Origin: CAILZL01 sp049840395
GTDB taxonomy: Bacteria > Pseudomonadota > Gammaproteobacteria > Steroidobacterales > Steroidobacteraceae
Direction: 5' to 3'
Length of the DNA: 64,000 nt
Assembly: GCA_049840395.1 (NCBI GenBank)
Contig: JASGLD010000005.1
Span: 124,001 to 188,000 of the forward strand
The translations under genes were made by a program, and so were the position numbers. Shown here piece by piece: positions 34,188-43,341 of this stretch; position 1 is the first letter of the stretch; each line of letters starts with the position of its first letter. Under the pieces are notes generated by a model, which was not told where the DNA came from, did no database searches, and saw only the letters and a program-made list of their open reading frames with translations.

Positions 34188-35804
34188 ATGCAGCCAATCC
34201 GTACCTTGCTTGCACTCAGCCTGATGGCTTTGGCCGCCTGTTCAGGCGGCGAGCGGCGGGTGGATGCGGGCAATCGCGATGGCATCCTACATTTTGGTAA
34301 TTCCACCGAACCGCAGGATCTTGATCCACAAGCTACTACCGGTGTGCCGGAATCACACATTCACTACGCGTTGTTCGAGGGCCTGGTCAGCAAGGATCCA
34401 ACTACCCTCGATCCCGTTCCCGGCGTGGCGGAAAGCTGGGACGTCAGTGACGATCGCTTGACCTATATCTTTCATTTGCGTCACGACGCGAAATGGTCGA
34501 ATGGCGAGCCCGTCACTGCGGAAGACTTTCGTTGGAGTTGGTGGCGCGCCCTGCAACCCAAATTGGGCAATGAATATGCTTACATGATGTACGCCATCGT
34601 CAATGCCGAAAATTATTTCACCGAAAAAATCACGGACTTCTCCCAGGTTGGCGTACATGTAGTCGATGACTACACACTGGAAGTAAAACTCAAAGATCCC
34701 ATCCCCTATTTTTTGCAGCTGCTCGATCACCACACATTCTTTCCTGTGCCGCGCAAAGTGATCGAAAAATACGACGGCGTTACCAATAAATTTTCCGGCT
34801 GGACTCGGGCGGGCCGCATGATAAGTAACGGCCCATTTAGGCTCACCGACTGGAAGCTAAACAAGTATGTGAAAGTCGAAAAGAACCCGTACTACTGGGA
34901 TACAGCGAAGGTAAAACTCAATGGCATCGTGTTTTATCCTACCGAGAACCTGGTAACCGAGGAGCGTCTATTCCGCTCCGGACAACTACACCGAACCGAA
35001 TACATGCCGCTCGACAAGATTCCGGTATACCGGCGCGATCATCCGGAACAATTGCACATGAATTTGTATCTGGGCACTTACTACTACATGTTAAATGTTA
35101 CGCGCCCGCCTTTAAACGATGCGCGAGTACGACGTGCGCTGGCAATGGCCATTGATCGTAATACGCTGATTGAAAAAGCATTGAATGGCGCCAACGCACC
35201 TTCTGTCACCATGACGCCGCCGGGTACTATCGGCTATCAACCGCCAAAACTATTCACTTTCGATCCTGAAGCGGCACGCAAGTTACTGGCAGAGGCGGGC
35301 TATCCGGATGGTAAAGGCTTTCCCAAAATTGAAATCCTCTACAACACGATGGAACAGCATCGCAAAATTGCCGTTACCGTACAGCAGATGTGGAAGAAGT
35401 ATCTCAACATTGATGTCACGATGATCAATCAGGAATGGAAGGTCTACCTGGATTCGCGTAACACAAAAAACTTTGACATCGCGCGCGCTTCATGGATTGG
35501 TGATTATGTGGATCCGGATACCTTCCTGACCATGTGGATCAAGGATGGCGGTAACAACGATACCGGTTGGTCGAACAAGGAATATGACGATTTGATTCTG
35601 CGCAAAATCCCCGCCATGAAAACCAAGGAAGAACGTCTCGCGGGTTTTTACCAGGCCGAGACCATATTGCTCACCGAGATGCCGATCATTCCCATCTATA
35701 CCTACACCACCCAACATCTCGTGACAACGAACGTGAAGGGCGCTCCATTCAACATCATGGACTACTACTCATTCAAGAACATTTCTCTTGAGGAGACTCG
35801 CTAG
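34188..35804 (+). CDS. oppA: Oligopeptide ABC transporter substrate-binding lipoprotein (OppA-like)
   Basis: A 538-residue family 5 solute-binding protein. The signal peptide ends in a lipobox (LLALSLMALAACSGG). The mature part has NSTEPQDLDPQATTGVPESH and the family-5 core segments WSNGEPVTAEDFRWSWWRAL, SNGPFRLTDWKLNKYVKVEK and DARVRRALAMAIDRN. It captures peptides in the periplasm for the OppBCDF membrane complex encoded downstream. Base composition is noticeably more AT-rich than the flanking permease genes. Its stop is directly followed by the oppB start. Confidence 0.93.
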   Translation: MQPIRTLLALSLMALAACSGGERRVDAGNRDGILHFGNSTEPQDLDPQATTGVPESHIHYALFEGLVSKDPTTLDPVPGVAESWDVSDDRLTYIFHLRHDAKWSNGEPVTAEDFRWSWWRALQPKLGNEYAYMMYAIVNAENYFTEKITDFSQVGVHVVDDYTLEVKLKDPIPYFLQLLDHHTFFPVPRKVIEKYDGVTNKFSGWTRAGRMISNGPFRLTDWKLNKYVKVEKNPYYWDTAKVKLNGIVFYPTENLVTEERLFRSGQLHRTEYMPLDKIPVYRRDHPEQLHMNLYLGTYYYMLNVTRPPLNDARVRRALAMAIDRNTLIEKALNGANAPSVTMTPPGTIGYQPPKLFTFDPEAARKLLAEAGYPDGKGFPKIEILYNTMEQHRKIAVTVQQMWKKYLNIDVTMINQEWKVYLDSRNTKNFDIARASWIGDYVDPDTFLTMWIKDGGNNDTGWSNKEYDDLILRKIPAMKTKEERLAGFYQAETILLTEMPIIPIYTYTTQHLVTTNVKGAPFNIMDYYSFKNISLEETR

Positions 35805-36740
35805 ATGTGGCGTTTCATCGGCGGGCGGCTGCTGCAGGCGATTCCGGTGTTATGGGCGGTGATCACCGTCACTTTCTTCATGGTGCGCTTTGCGCCGGGC
35901 GGACCTTTCTCCAGCGAGAAGGCGGTGATCCCCGAAGTTAAGCGGGCGCTGGAAGCACAGTACAAACTGGATCAACCGCTGTTCAATCAATACCTGGCTT
36001 ATCTTGGCGATGTGTTGCACGGCAACCTCGGCCCCTCGTTCAAGTATCCGGGACGTTCGGTCAATGAATTGATTGCCTCCGGTTTACCAACCACATTGGA
36101 ACTAGGTTGCTATGCGCTGTTGATTGCCGTGTTGCTGGGCATGGCTGCCGGCCTGCTGGCAGCGCTCAAGCCCAATACCTGGCGTGACTATCTACCCATG
36201 TCCGCAGCGATGATCGGCATTTGCCTGCCCACCATGTTGTTGGGCCCGTTGCTGGTGTTGATCTTCGGTCTCAAGCTGGAATGGGTGCCTGTCTCCGGTT
36301 GGGGCGATATTCCCGGCGACAAAGTATTGCCCAGCATCACACTGGGCCTGGCCTATGCCGCCTACATTGCACGCCTTACGCGCGGCGGTATGTTGGAAGT
36401 CTTGTCGCAGGACTATGTGCGCACCGCGCGCGCCAAGGGCTTGCCGGAACGCGTGGTGATTCTCAAGCATGCGCTGCGCGGCGGTTTGATTCCCGTGGTG
36501 GCCTACCTGGGACCGGCATTCGCCGGCGTGCTGGGTGGCTCATTCGTCGTGGAAACGGTGTTCCAGATTCCCGGGCTGGGCCGCTTCTTCGTACAGGCCG
36601 CTTTCAATCGCGACTACACCATGATTCTGGGCACCACCATCTTTCTGGCGGTGCTGATCATCTTGTTCAATCTGTTATCGGATGTACTGGCGGCCTGGTT
36701 GAATCCGCGTCTGCGCGCTGAATTGGCAGGCCGTCGATGA
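35805..36740 (+). CDS. oppB: Oligopeptide ABC transporter permease OppB
   Basis: A 311-residue permease with six helices. The N-terminus MWRFIGGRLLQAIPVLWAVI and the conserved YIARLTRGGMLEVLSQDYVR (coupling-helix EAA region, ending TARAKGL) are typical of DppB/OppB. Its start immediately follows the oppA stop, and its own stop overlaps oppC by four bases (ATGA). Confidence 0.95.
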   Translation: MWRFIGGRLLQAIPVLWAVITVTFFMVRFAPGGPFSSEKAVIPEVKRALEAQYKLDQPLFNQYLAYLGDVLHGNLGPSFKYPGRSVNELIASGLPTTLELGCYALLIAVLLGMAAGLLAALKPNTWRDYLPMSAAMIGICLPTMLLGPLLVLIFGLKLEWVPVSGWGDIPGDKVLPSITLGLAYAAYIARLTRGGMLEVLSQDYVRTARAKGLPERVVILKHALRGGLIPVVAYLGPAFAGVLGGSFVVETVFQIPGLGRFFVQAAFNRDYTMILGTTIFLAVLIILFNLLSDVLAAWLNPRLRAELAGRR

Positions 36741-37618
36741 ATACAGTGCCGGAAATTTCGCAGTTCGAAAAGGGCACTTCGCTCTGGCGCGATGCTTGGT
36801 TGCGGCTGATCAAGAACCGTATGGCTGTAGCAGGCTGCATGGTACTGCTGGTCATCGCACTGCTGTGCATCGCCGGTCCTTGGTTCATTCACTATGGATA
36901 TGAAGAACAGAATCTGGTGCTGGGTGCGTCGGCGCCCAGTAGTCAACATTGGCTGGGGACGGATGTCTTCGGCCGGGACCTGCTGACGCGCATCCTGTAT
37001 GGCGGCCGCATTTCCTTGTTGGTGGGTTTGACTGCGACCGCGGTGGCGTTGGTTATCGGCGTGACCTGGGGCGCGGTTGCCGGTTATGCGGGCGGTAAGA
37101 CCGATGCCGTGATGATGCGCATCGTCGATATTCTGTATGCACTGCCCTTCATGATCTTCGTGGTGCTGCTCACCGTGGTATTCGGACGCAGTCTGGTTCT
37201 GTTGTTCCTCGCCATCGGTGCGGTCGAGTGGCTGACAATGGCGCGCATCATCCGCAGCCAGATTCAAACGCTCAAACAACAGGAATTCGTTGAAGCAGGC
37301 ATATCGTTGGGCTTGTCCCGTACCAGATTGATCTGGCGCTATCTGATTCCCAATGCCATCAGTCCATTGATTGTGTATTCGACCCTGACCATTCCCTCGG
37401 TAATGTTGCTGGAAGCGTTTATCTCCTTCCTGGGTCTGGGCGTACAGCCACCCGCTTCCTCATGGGGTTCATTGATCGCTGATGGCGTGGAGACCATGGA
37501 GGAATACCCCTGGCTCCTCATCTATCCGGGCATCGCACTGAGTCTGACCTTGTTCGCACTCAACTTTCTCGGCGACGGTCTGCGCGATGCACTCGATGTG
37601 CGCGCCGCGAAGGATTGA
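36737..37618 (+). CDS. oppC: Oligopeptide ABC transporter permease OppC
   Basis: A 293-residue permease with the OppC/DppC N-terminal signature LWRDAWLRLIKNRMAVAGCM, HWLGTDVFGRDLLTRILYGG and the EAA loop FVEAGISLGLSRTRLIWRYL ending PNAISP. It pairs with OppB to form the translocation path. The ATG overlaps the oppB stop. The ATPase gene begins three bases after its stop. Confidence 0.95.
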   Translation: MNTVPEISQFEKGTSLWRDAWLRLIKNRMAVAGCMVLLVIALLCIAGPWFIHYGYEEQNLVLGASAPSSQHWLGTDVFGRDLLTRILYGGRISLLVGLTATAVALVIGVTWGAVAGYAGGKTDAVMMRIVDILYALPFMIFVVLLTVVFGRSLVLLFLAIGAVEWLTMARIIRSQIQTLKQQEFVEAGISLGLSRTRLIWRYLIPNAISPLIVYSTLTIPSVMLLEAFISFLGLGVQPPASSWGSLIADGVETMEEYPWLLIYPGIALSLTLFALNFLGDGLRDALDVRAAKD

Positions 37619-37620
37619 TC

Positions 37621-39210
37621 ATGTCACTACTCGAAGTCAGCAATCTGAGCGTCAGCTTCCACACGCGCAATGGCGTTACTCAGGCAGTAGACAACGTCAG
37701 CTTTGCCGTAGCGCAGGGCAAGACGCTAGGCATTGTCGGCGAGTCCGGGTCCGGCAAATCGGTATGCTGTTACGCGCTGCTGGGTTTGATTCCCAGTCCA
37801 CCAGGTCGCATCGACTCCGGGCGCGCTCTGTTTGCGGGTCGCGATCTACTTCAATGCAGCAATACCGAGCTGCGGGCGATACGCGGCAACAAGATCGCCA
37901 TGATCTTCCAGGACCCGATGACCAGTCTGAATCCCTACCTGACGGTGGGCGAGCAGATGATCGAACCGCTGCTCTATCACCGTGCGCAGAGTCGCGCACA
38001 GGCCAGGAAACGCGCCATCGAACTACTCGAAGAAGTGGGCATTCGCGATCCAGCCACCTCCATCGATGCCTATCCGCATCAGTTTTCCGGAGGCATGCGA
38101 CAACGCGTGATGATCGCGATGGCTTTGATCTCTGAGCCGCAACTGCTGATCGCCGACGAACCCACTACCGCCTTGGATGTCACGGTGCAGCGGCAGATTC
38201 TCGAATTGATCAATGCGCTGCGGGTCAAGCACAACCTGGCGGTGATCTTCATCAGTCACGATCTCAGTGTCATTGCCGGCCTGGCCGATGAAGTGTTGGT
38301 CATGCAGGCAGGTCGAATGGTGGAACAGGACTCGGTGCAAGCCGTATTCGCCGCGCCCAAGCAGGAATACACACGCAAGCTGTTGGCAGCTATTCCGCGT
38401 GGCGCCAAACCCACGACCAATCATTCCTCGCACGAGCCATTGTTGGTCGTGAAGGATCTGGTCACATCATTTAGCACCCGTAACCATGAGCAACTGTTGG
38501 CGGTGAATGAAGTGAGCTTCGATTTGCAGCGCGGTGAAGTGCTCGGCTTGGTGGGCGAATCGGGTTCCGGCAAGTCCACGTTGGGCCGCAGCGTTTTAAA
38601 TTTAGTGTCTCCTCGCAGCGGCTCGGTGCAATTCGACGGTATCGAGCTGGTCGGCAAGAGCAGCCGGCAAATGAAGCCGCTACGACGACGCATGCAGATG
38701 ATCTTTCAGGATCCCTATGCGTCGCTTAATCCACGCATGACCATCTACGACACCTTGTCGGAGCCCATGCTGCTACATGGCATCGTTACCCGCAAGGAAG
38801 TCGACCAGGCAGTGATGCAGTTGATGGATGACGTTGGTCTGGCGCGCGCCTATGTGCGCAAGTATCCGCACGAGTTTTCAGGCGGTCAGCGACAGCGTAT
38901 TGCTATCGGCCGCGCCATTGCGACCAAACCGGAGTTCGTCATTGCCGATGAGCCGGTATCGGCGCTGGATGTGACCATTCAAAAGCAGATATTGGAATTA
39001 TTGTTGGCGCTGGTCGAAAAGCATCGACTCAGCATGCTGTTCATTTCGCACGATCTGGCCGTGGTGCGTTATCTATGCGACCGTGTGATGGTGATGAGGC
39101 AGGGTAAGTTGATTGAAAGCGGCGCAACTGAAACGCTGTGGTCAACACCGACGCAGGACTATACGCGCTCGCTGCTAGCGGCCAGTCCCACCGCATTGGC
39201 GGCGCTTTAA
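37621..39210 (+). CDS. Fused double ATPase OppDF of the peptide ABC transporter
   Basis: A 529-residue protein with two complete ABC cassettes in one chain. The first half has Walker A GESGSGKSVC, QDPMTSLNPYLTVGEQM, FSGGMRQRVMIAMAL and ADEPTTALDVT. The second half has GESGSGKSTLGRSVLNLV, FQDPYASLNPRMTIYDTL, FSGGQRQRIAIGRAI and ADEPVSALDVT. Both sites look catalytically competent. OppD and OppF are usually separate proteins; fused forms occur in several proteobacteria. ATG 37621 with AAGGA upstream is preferred over an in-frame TTG two codons earlier. Confidence 0.95.
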   Translation: MSLLEVSNLSVSFHTRNGVTQAVDNVSFAVAQGKTLGIVGESGSGKSVCCYALLGLIPSPPGRIDSGRALFAGRDLLQCSNTELRAIRGNKIAMIFQDPMTSLNPYLTVGEQMIEPLLYHRAQSRAQARKRAIELLEEVGIRDPATSIDAYPHQFSGGMRQRVMIAMALISEPQLLIADEPTTALDVTVQRQILELINALRVKHNLAVIFISHDLSVIAGLADEVLVMQAGRMVEQDSVQAVFAAPKQEYTRKLLAAIPRGAKPTTNHSSHEPLLVVKDLVTSFSTRNHEQLLAVNEVSFDLQRGEVLGLVGESGSGKSTLGRSVLNLVSPRSGSVQFDGIELVGKSSRQMKPLRRRMQMIFQDPYASLNPRMTIYDTLSEPMLLHGIVTRKEVDQAVMQLMDDVGLARAYVRKYPHEFSGGQRQRIAIGRAIATKPEFVIADEPVSALDVTIQKQILELLLALVEKHRLSMLFISHDLAVVRYLCDRVMVMRQGKLIESGATETLWSTPTQDYTRSLLAASPTALAAL

Positions 39211-39229
39211 ATCTGTTCGTTCAACTGCG

Positions 39230-39616
39230 TCAGTGCCGCTTGATGTCGAAGTGAATCTTCACGCCGCCGGCCAGAGCAGCAGCGATACCGGAACAGAAAC
39301 TGACGATCAGCGACGCGCCAACGGCCGTCCAGAAGCTGGCGATGGTGAAGCCTTCCAGCATCCAGGCCACCAAGCCCAGCATGCCGGCGTTAACCACCAG
39401 CAGGAAGAAACCCAGCGTCACCACAGTAATAGGCAGCGTGAGAATCAACACCAATGGCCGTACGACGGCGTTGATCACGCCCAACAACAACGCGGCCATC
39501 ACCAGGGTTTGTGCATTATCAAAGTGCAGACCATCGAGTATGCCGGAAGCCAGCCACAGGCCCACGGCCGCGAATGCAGCACGCAGACAGAACTGCAGAA
39601 TGGCTTGATGCTTCAT
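39230..39616 (-). CDS. Phage holin family IV-like small membrane protein
   Basis: A 128-residue product from ATG 39616 with four hydrophobic helices (FCLRAAFAAVGLWLASGI, GVINAVVRPLVLILTLPITV, LGFFLLVVNAGMLGLVAWML, AVGASLIVSFCSGIAAALAG). This matches the superfamily IV mycobacterial-type 4-TMS holin family found widely in chromosomes without prophage. No phage genes are near, so a lytic role is doubtful. It lies 13 bp beyond ctaA, on the same strand. Confidence 0.88.
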   Translation of the reverse strand: MKHQAILQFCLRAAFAAVGLWLASGILDGLHFDNAQTLVMAALLLGVINAVVRPLVLILTLPITVVTLGFFLLVVNAGMLGLVAWMLEGFTIASFWTAVGASLIVSFCSGIAAALAGGVKIHFDIKRH

Positions 39617-39629
39617 GAATCCAACTTCC

Positions 39630-40640
39630 TCAATAACCGGTGCGCACTCGTAGCAGACGATTGAGGCGTACCACACTCAATAACAGCAAAGCTGCCACGC
39701 CGTTATGCGCCGTGGCCATCCACAATGGGAAACCCTTGATCACCATCATGGGGCCGAGAATCAATTGCACAAGCAGTACCACGCCCACCATCAGGCCGGC
39801 GAACTGCACGGCGCGGGTTTGTGCGCGCGTCCAGGCAAGGAAGGCCACGAAGCCCAGCACAATGGCTGTCGTCAGCGCGCCCACGCGATGAAAGAAGTGA
39901 ATGGCGACACGTGCGGGGTGATTGAGCACACCGCCTTCATAGTCAATGCCCAAACCACGCCACAACACAAAGGCATCCTTGGCATCCATGTCCGGCCAGT
40001 ATGAAGCCTGGCAGGTGGGAAAATCGGGACAGGACACGGCTGCGTAATTGGTGCTGGTCCAACCGCCCAGGAAAATTTGGATTCCCAGTACGATCAAACC
40101 GATCAAGGCAAACTTACGCAGATTACGTTCGGCTGCCGGCCGCGTGCTGCGATCGACACGCATGGATTGCCAGGCCAGTAGCGACATCGTCGTCAGCCCC
40201 CCAATCAAATGCAGCACCACGATCAACGGCTTGAGTAACAGCGTCACCGTCCACATGCCCAGCAAGCCTTGCAGAATCACCAGTGGCACCAACAACAAGG
40301 GCAGCTTCACCGGTTGATTGGGCTCGCGACGATTGGCATAGGCCATACCCGCCAACACCAGGATAACCAGACCCAGCGTGCTGGCGACGTAGCGATGCGT
40401 CATCTCCTTAACGGCTTTGGAATATTCAAAGCGACGATCGGGATAACGCTGTTGCGCCACATCCAGATTCTGTTCGGCATCGGCTGCCGACACGTGGCCG
40501 TAGCAACCCGGCCAGTCAGGACAACCTAGACCGGCATCGTTGAGCCGCACCCAGGCACCAAGTACCACGACACACAGCGCAAGCAGGGCGCCAAACAGAC
40601 TGAGGCGGCGAAATAGAGTGAGGCGTTCGGCAGGTTTCAT
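39630..40640 (-). CDS. ctaA: Heme A synthase CtaA (COX15 family)
   Basis: CtaA oxidises the C8 methyl group of heme O to the formyl group of heme A for cytochrome c oxidase. The 336-residue membrane protein has eight helices and the paired heme-ligand motifs: VKEMTHRYVASTLGLVILVL, VLHLIGGLTTMSLLAWQSMR, VAIHFFHRVGALTTAIVLGF and ATAHNGVAALLLLSVVRLNR. It follows the SCO-like and surf1 genes. The heme O synthase gene that supplies its substrate is displaced to 60327. Confidence 0.95.
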   Translation of the reverse strand: MKPAERLTLFRRLSLFGALLALCVVVLGAWVRLNDAGLGCPDWPGCYGHVSAADAEQNLDVAQQRYPDRRFEYSKAVKEMTHRYVASTLGLVILVLAGMAYANRREPNQPVKLPLLLVPLVILQGLLGMWTVTLLLKPLIVVLHLIGGLTTMSLLAWQSMRVDRSTRPAAERNLRKFALIGLIVLGIQIFLGGWTSTNYAAVSCPDFPTCQASYWPDMDAKDAFVLWRGLGIDYEGGVLNHPARVAIHFFHRVGALTTAIVLGFVAFLAWTRAQTRAVQFAGLMVGVVLLVQLILGPMMVIKGFPLWMATAHNGVAALLLLSVVRLNRLLRVRTGY

Positions 40641-40679
40641 CACTGCTCCCCTATTGGTATGAGCATTGTTCTAGCGGGT

Positions 40680-41291
40680 TCAGCCGATATGCGAAAGATC
40701 CAGCAATTTTTTCAGATCCTGATAAATCGAACGCGGGTTCGAACCGGGCGCATAACTCATCATCAGATTGCCCAGCGGATCGACGATGTAAACATGCTTA
40801 CTATCCGTAACCTTGAGGCCGTTGAATAGAGGGAACAGGTCAAGAATTGCTTTGCCGTTGGCGCTATCGACACTGGCACTGAGCAGATCCGGTTGTTCGG
40901 TCGACAACGCCGCATCACAGCAAGCACCGGTATAGAGAAACACACGGGCGACGCGCGTGGCGTCCTTGCCCAACAACTGATGCGCATTCTGGGCGGTGGC
41001 CAGAGCAGTGCGACAATCCTGGGTGCAGTCACCCGCGTCCACATACACCAACGTCCAATTGCCGCGCAGGAAAGTCGCATCGGTGGCGCTGCCATCGGCC
41101 TTGGTCAAGGCAACTTCAGGCAAGGGGATGGCCGGTGTAATCAACTCACCCTTATTGGTGGTGCCGGTGGGACGCCAGCTGCTGCCGTAGTACACGGCAA
41201 AGGCCAGCAGCAACGGCGCGAAGAACAAGCCCAGCACCATGAAGAAGGGCTTGCGATTGGGAACATGCTCAGGAGTGTTTGAATCGGTCAT
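40680..41291 (-). CDS. Membrane-anchored SCO/thioredoxin-like protein of the oxidase cluster
   Basis: A 203-residue product with one N-terminal membrane anchor (FFMVLGLFFAPLLLAFAVYY) and a thioredoxin-fold periplasmic domain. The YVDAGDCTQDCRTALAT segment places two cysteines in C-x3-C spacing, as in SCO copper chaperones, and YIVDPLGNLMMSYAPG matches the SCO C-terminus. The SCO metal-ligand histidine is not obvious. It likely assists Cu assembly or redox maintenance of cytochrome oxidase. The start overlaps the surf1 stop (ATGA). Confidence 0.82.
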   Translation of the reverse strand: MTDSNTPEHVPNRKPFFMVLGLFFAPLLLAFAVYYGSSWRPTGTTNKGELITPAIPLPEVALTKADGSATDATFLRGNWTLVYVDAGDCTQDCRTALATAQNAHQLLGKDATRVARVFLYTGACCDAALSTEQPDLLSASVDSANGKAILDLFPLFNGLKVTDSKHVYIVDPLGNLMMSYAPGSNPRSIYQDLKKLLDLSHIG

Positions 41292-42016
41292 TTTTCAATA
41301 CGCTTTAAATTCACTACTACAAAAATGATGAGCACCGTCAGCGCCATACCGAACCATTGCACGGCATAACCGACATGGCGTTCGGGACTAAAGCCCAGAT
41401 TGACCTGCCACACTCGCTCGAAGCCGGCCGGCATTGCGGCATCCAGCAAGACAATGCGTGCCTGTAACTTATCGCCGTATAGCTGTTGCAATTCCTGCAG
41501 GGTGGGATAGTTCAATACCTGCGGCCACACGTCAGCATGAATACCAGCGTCGCCGGCACGCACGCCGGGACGCGGCAGTTCGTCCAGCATGCCGGTAAGC
41601 GAATGCGGCAACGATTCGACATCAATAGCCTGCTGCGGTTTGCGATCGGCGTTCATGGCAATCCAGCCGCGATCCACCAGCACCAGCGATTGATCGTCGA
41701 GCAGCAACGGCGTCAGCACTCGATATCCCGGCTGGCCCTGGCTGGAAGGCATGTTATCCAGCAGTATCTGATGCGCCGAATCATAGCTGCCGGCCACCGC
41801 CACCCGCTGGTAGCGATTCATACCGGCCGCATTGGCTGCATTCAATGACAGCAAGGTATTGCGCCCCTGCTCGGCCTGCACCATCAATTCACGCTTCTCA
41901 TCGGCGCGGCGCAGTTGCCACAGTCCGAGATTGACCAAGCCCGCCATGACAGCCAACGTCAGCAGGCAGGCGAACCCGCTGGGTGCAAACACTCGGCTGC
42001 CAACACGAAGCTTCAA
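41288..42016 (-). CDS. SURF1-family cytochrome oxidase assembly protein
   Basis: A 242-residue product with two membrane helices bounding a periplasmic domain. N-terminal features are GLWQLRRADEKRELM and a QRVAVAGSYDSAHQILLDN strand; the mid-region is VLVDRGWIAMNADR; the C-terminus is HVGYAVQWFGMALTVLIIFV. SURF1 proteins help insert heme A into subunit I. It diverges from the DUF2909 gene and overlaps the SCO-like gene downstream. Confidence 0.94.
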   Translation of the reverse strand: MKLRVGSRVFAPSGFACLLTLAVMAGLVNLGLWQLRRADEKRELMVQAEQGRNTLLSLNAANAAGMNRYQRVAVAGSYDSAHQILLDNMPSSQGQPGYRVLTPLLLDDQSLVLVDRGWIAMNADRKPQQAIDVESLPHSLTGMLDELPRPGVRAGDAGIHADVWPQVLNYPTLQELQQLYGDKLQARIVLLDAAMPAGFERVWQVNLGFSPERHVGYAVQWFGMALTVLIIFVVVNLKRIEK

Positions 42017-42093
42017 GATATACTGCCCATCACTGCTATCGATTCATCAACCGGACCGGCCTGCGGCAAACGTTCACAGCCCAAGGTCACATC

Positions 42094-42300
42094 ATGATCA
42101 AAATACTTATCGTCGCCTGCTTGATTGCCATCATCGCCAGCCTTGGCAAAGGTTTGTTTCATCTGGTCAACGATAAAGGCGATTCCAAACGCATGGCCAA
42201 TGCACTGACCATTCGCATTGCGCTGTCGGTGGCGCTGTTCATTCTGCTGTTCATTGCCTGGAAGCAGGGTTTGATTCAGCCGCATGGCATCAGCAAGTAA
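42094..42300 (+). CDS. DUF2909 twin-transmembrane protein
   Basis: A 68-residue protein of two hydrophobic helices (IKILIVACLIAIIASLGKGL and RIALSVALFILLFIAWKQGL) joined by the conserved HLVNDKGDSKRMANAL loop, the family found beside surf1 in many gamma- and betaproteobacteria. The start is ATG 42094; upstream codons in the frame lie in the surf1 leader. A role in oxidase assembly is guessed from synteny. Confidence 0.9.
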   Translation: MIKILIVACLIAIIASLGKGLFHLVNDKGDSKRMANALTIRIALSVALFILLFIAWKQGLIQPHGISK

Positions 42301-42340
42301 ACCGACCGATGACTAAGCAAAACCAATAAGACTCACCAGC

Positions 42341-42370
42341 AAAAAGGGGTTCGATAAATCGAACCCCTGC
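42341..42370 (-). terminator. Rho-independent terminator of the cox operon
   Basis: On the minus strand GGGGTTCGAT-TT-ATCGAACCCC is followed directly by TTTTT: a perfect 10-bp stem and a U-tract, about 37-65 bp past the coxC stop. This is the clearest intrinsic terminator in the window. Confidence 0.85.
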
Positions 42371-42376
42371 AAAATC

Positions 42377-42403
42377 TGTAGGGGCGCGATTCATCGCGCC
42401 CGC
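42377..42403. repeat. Palindrome TGTAGGGGCGCGATTCAT type
   Basis: TGTAGGGGCGCGATTCATCG with CGCCCG following folds as GGGCGCGA/TCGCGCCC. The same design (TGTAGGGTGCGATTCATTGC on the other strand) recurs at about 63320-63345 beyond ntrC. Confidence 0.65.
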
Positions 42404-42406
42404 TCT

Positions 42407-43282
42407 TTACAACCAATAAACGAAGATAAACAGGCCCAGCCATACCACGTCGACGAAGTGCCAGTACCAGGCCACGGCTTCAAACGCGAAGTGCTTATCC
42501 GGAGTGAAGTGACCTTTCAAGCTGCGCAGCCAGATTACGGTCAGCATGATGGCGCCCAAGGTCACATGCACACCGTGGAAACCGGTGAGCAGGAAGAAAG
42601 TGGAGCCATAGATGCCGGTGCTGAGCTTGAGGTTGTACTCGTGGTACGCCTCCATGTACTCGTTGGCCTGCAGATACACGAACAGGAAACCGAGCAGGAA
42701 GGTCAGCGCCAGGAACAACTTCAACACACCGCGGTTACCGGCCTTCAAAGCATGGTGAGCGATGGTGATGGTGACGCCCGAGGTCAACAACAACATGGTG
42801 TTGATGGCGGGCAGACCAAAGGCCGGGATCACTTCGAATTCACCGCCCAATCGAGCAGGACCATTGCCAGGCCAGGCGCCGGAGAAGTCGGGCCACAGCA
42901 GGCTGTTGGAGAACTTCACGCCCTGACCGCTGAGCCATGGCGCGGCGATATTGCGTGCGTAGTACAACGCGCCGAAGAAGGCAGCGAAGAACATCACTTC
43001 AGAGAAGATGAACCACATCATGCCCATGCGGAAGGAGCGGTCCACGGCTTCGTTATAGGTGCCGGCAACGCTCTCGTTGATCACATCGCGAAACCAGCCG
43101 AAGAACAGCACCAGCACGCAGGCGATGCCGGTCCAGAACAACCACGAAGTATCGTGATTCAACCATTGCGCGGCGCCGTACATGGTGATGAACATCGACA
43201 CCGAGCCGACGATGGGCCAATGGCTGGCATGCGGCACGTAGTACTTGCCTGCCGGGGCATGATCGTGATGGGCGTGAGCCAT
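42407..43282 (-). CDS. coxC: Cytochrome c oxidase subunit III
   Basis: A 291-residue seven-helix subunit. It opens with a His-rich tail (MAHAHHDHAPAGKYYVPH) and has the family signatures GMMWFIFSEVMFFAAFFGAL, TGFHGVHVTLGAIMLTVIWL and VAWYWHFVDVVWLGLFIFVY ending WL. The GFHG.HV and WHFVD motifs are diagnostic. It is last in the coxB-coxA-ctaG-coxC operon, with an intrinsic terminator about 40 bp downstream. Confidence 0.97.
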   Translation of the reverse strand: MAHAHHDHAPAGKYYVPHASHWPIVGSVSMFITMYGAAQWLNHDTSWLFWTGIACVLVLFFGWFRDVINESVAGTYNEAVDRSFRMGMMWFIFSEVMFFAAFFGALYYARNIAAPWLSGQGVKFSNSLLWPDFSGAWPGNGPARLGGEFEVIPAFGLPAINTMLLLTSGVTITIAHHALKAGNRGVLKLFLALTFLLGFLFVYLQANEYMEAYHEYNLKLSTGIYGSTFFLLTGFHGVHVTLGAIMLTVIWLRSLKGHFTPDKHFAFEAVAWYWHFVDVVWLGLFIFVYWL

Positions 43283-43341
43283 AATTTTCCTGGTTACCTT
43301 ATCGATCTAGTTCTATCTAAAAGTTAAGCATCAAATACTAA

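Noticed and set aside
34188..35804. Horizontal acquisition of oppA because of its higher AT content
   Set aside because: The gene is in tight operon order with oppBC and the fused ATPase, and composition drift alone is weak evidence.
39230..39616. Prophage remnant suggested by the holin-like protein
   Set aside because: No endolysin, integrase, structural phage genes or attachment repeats nearby; this holin superfamily is common in ordinary chromosomes.
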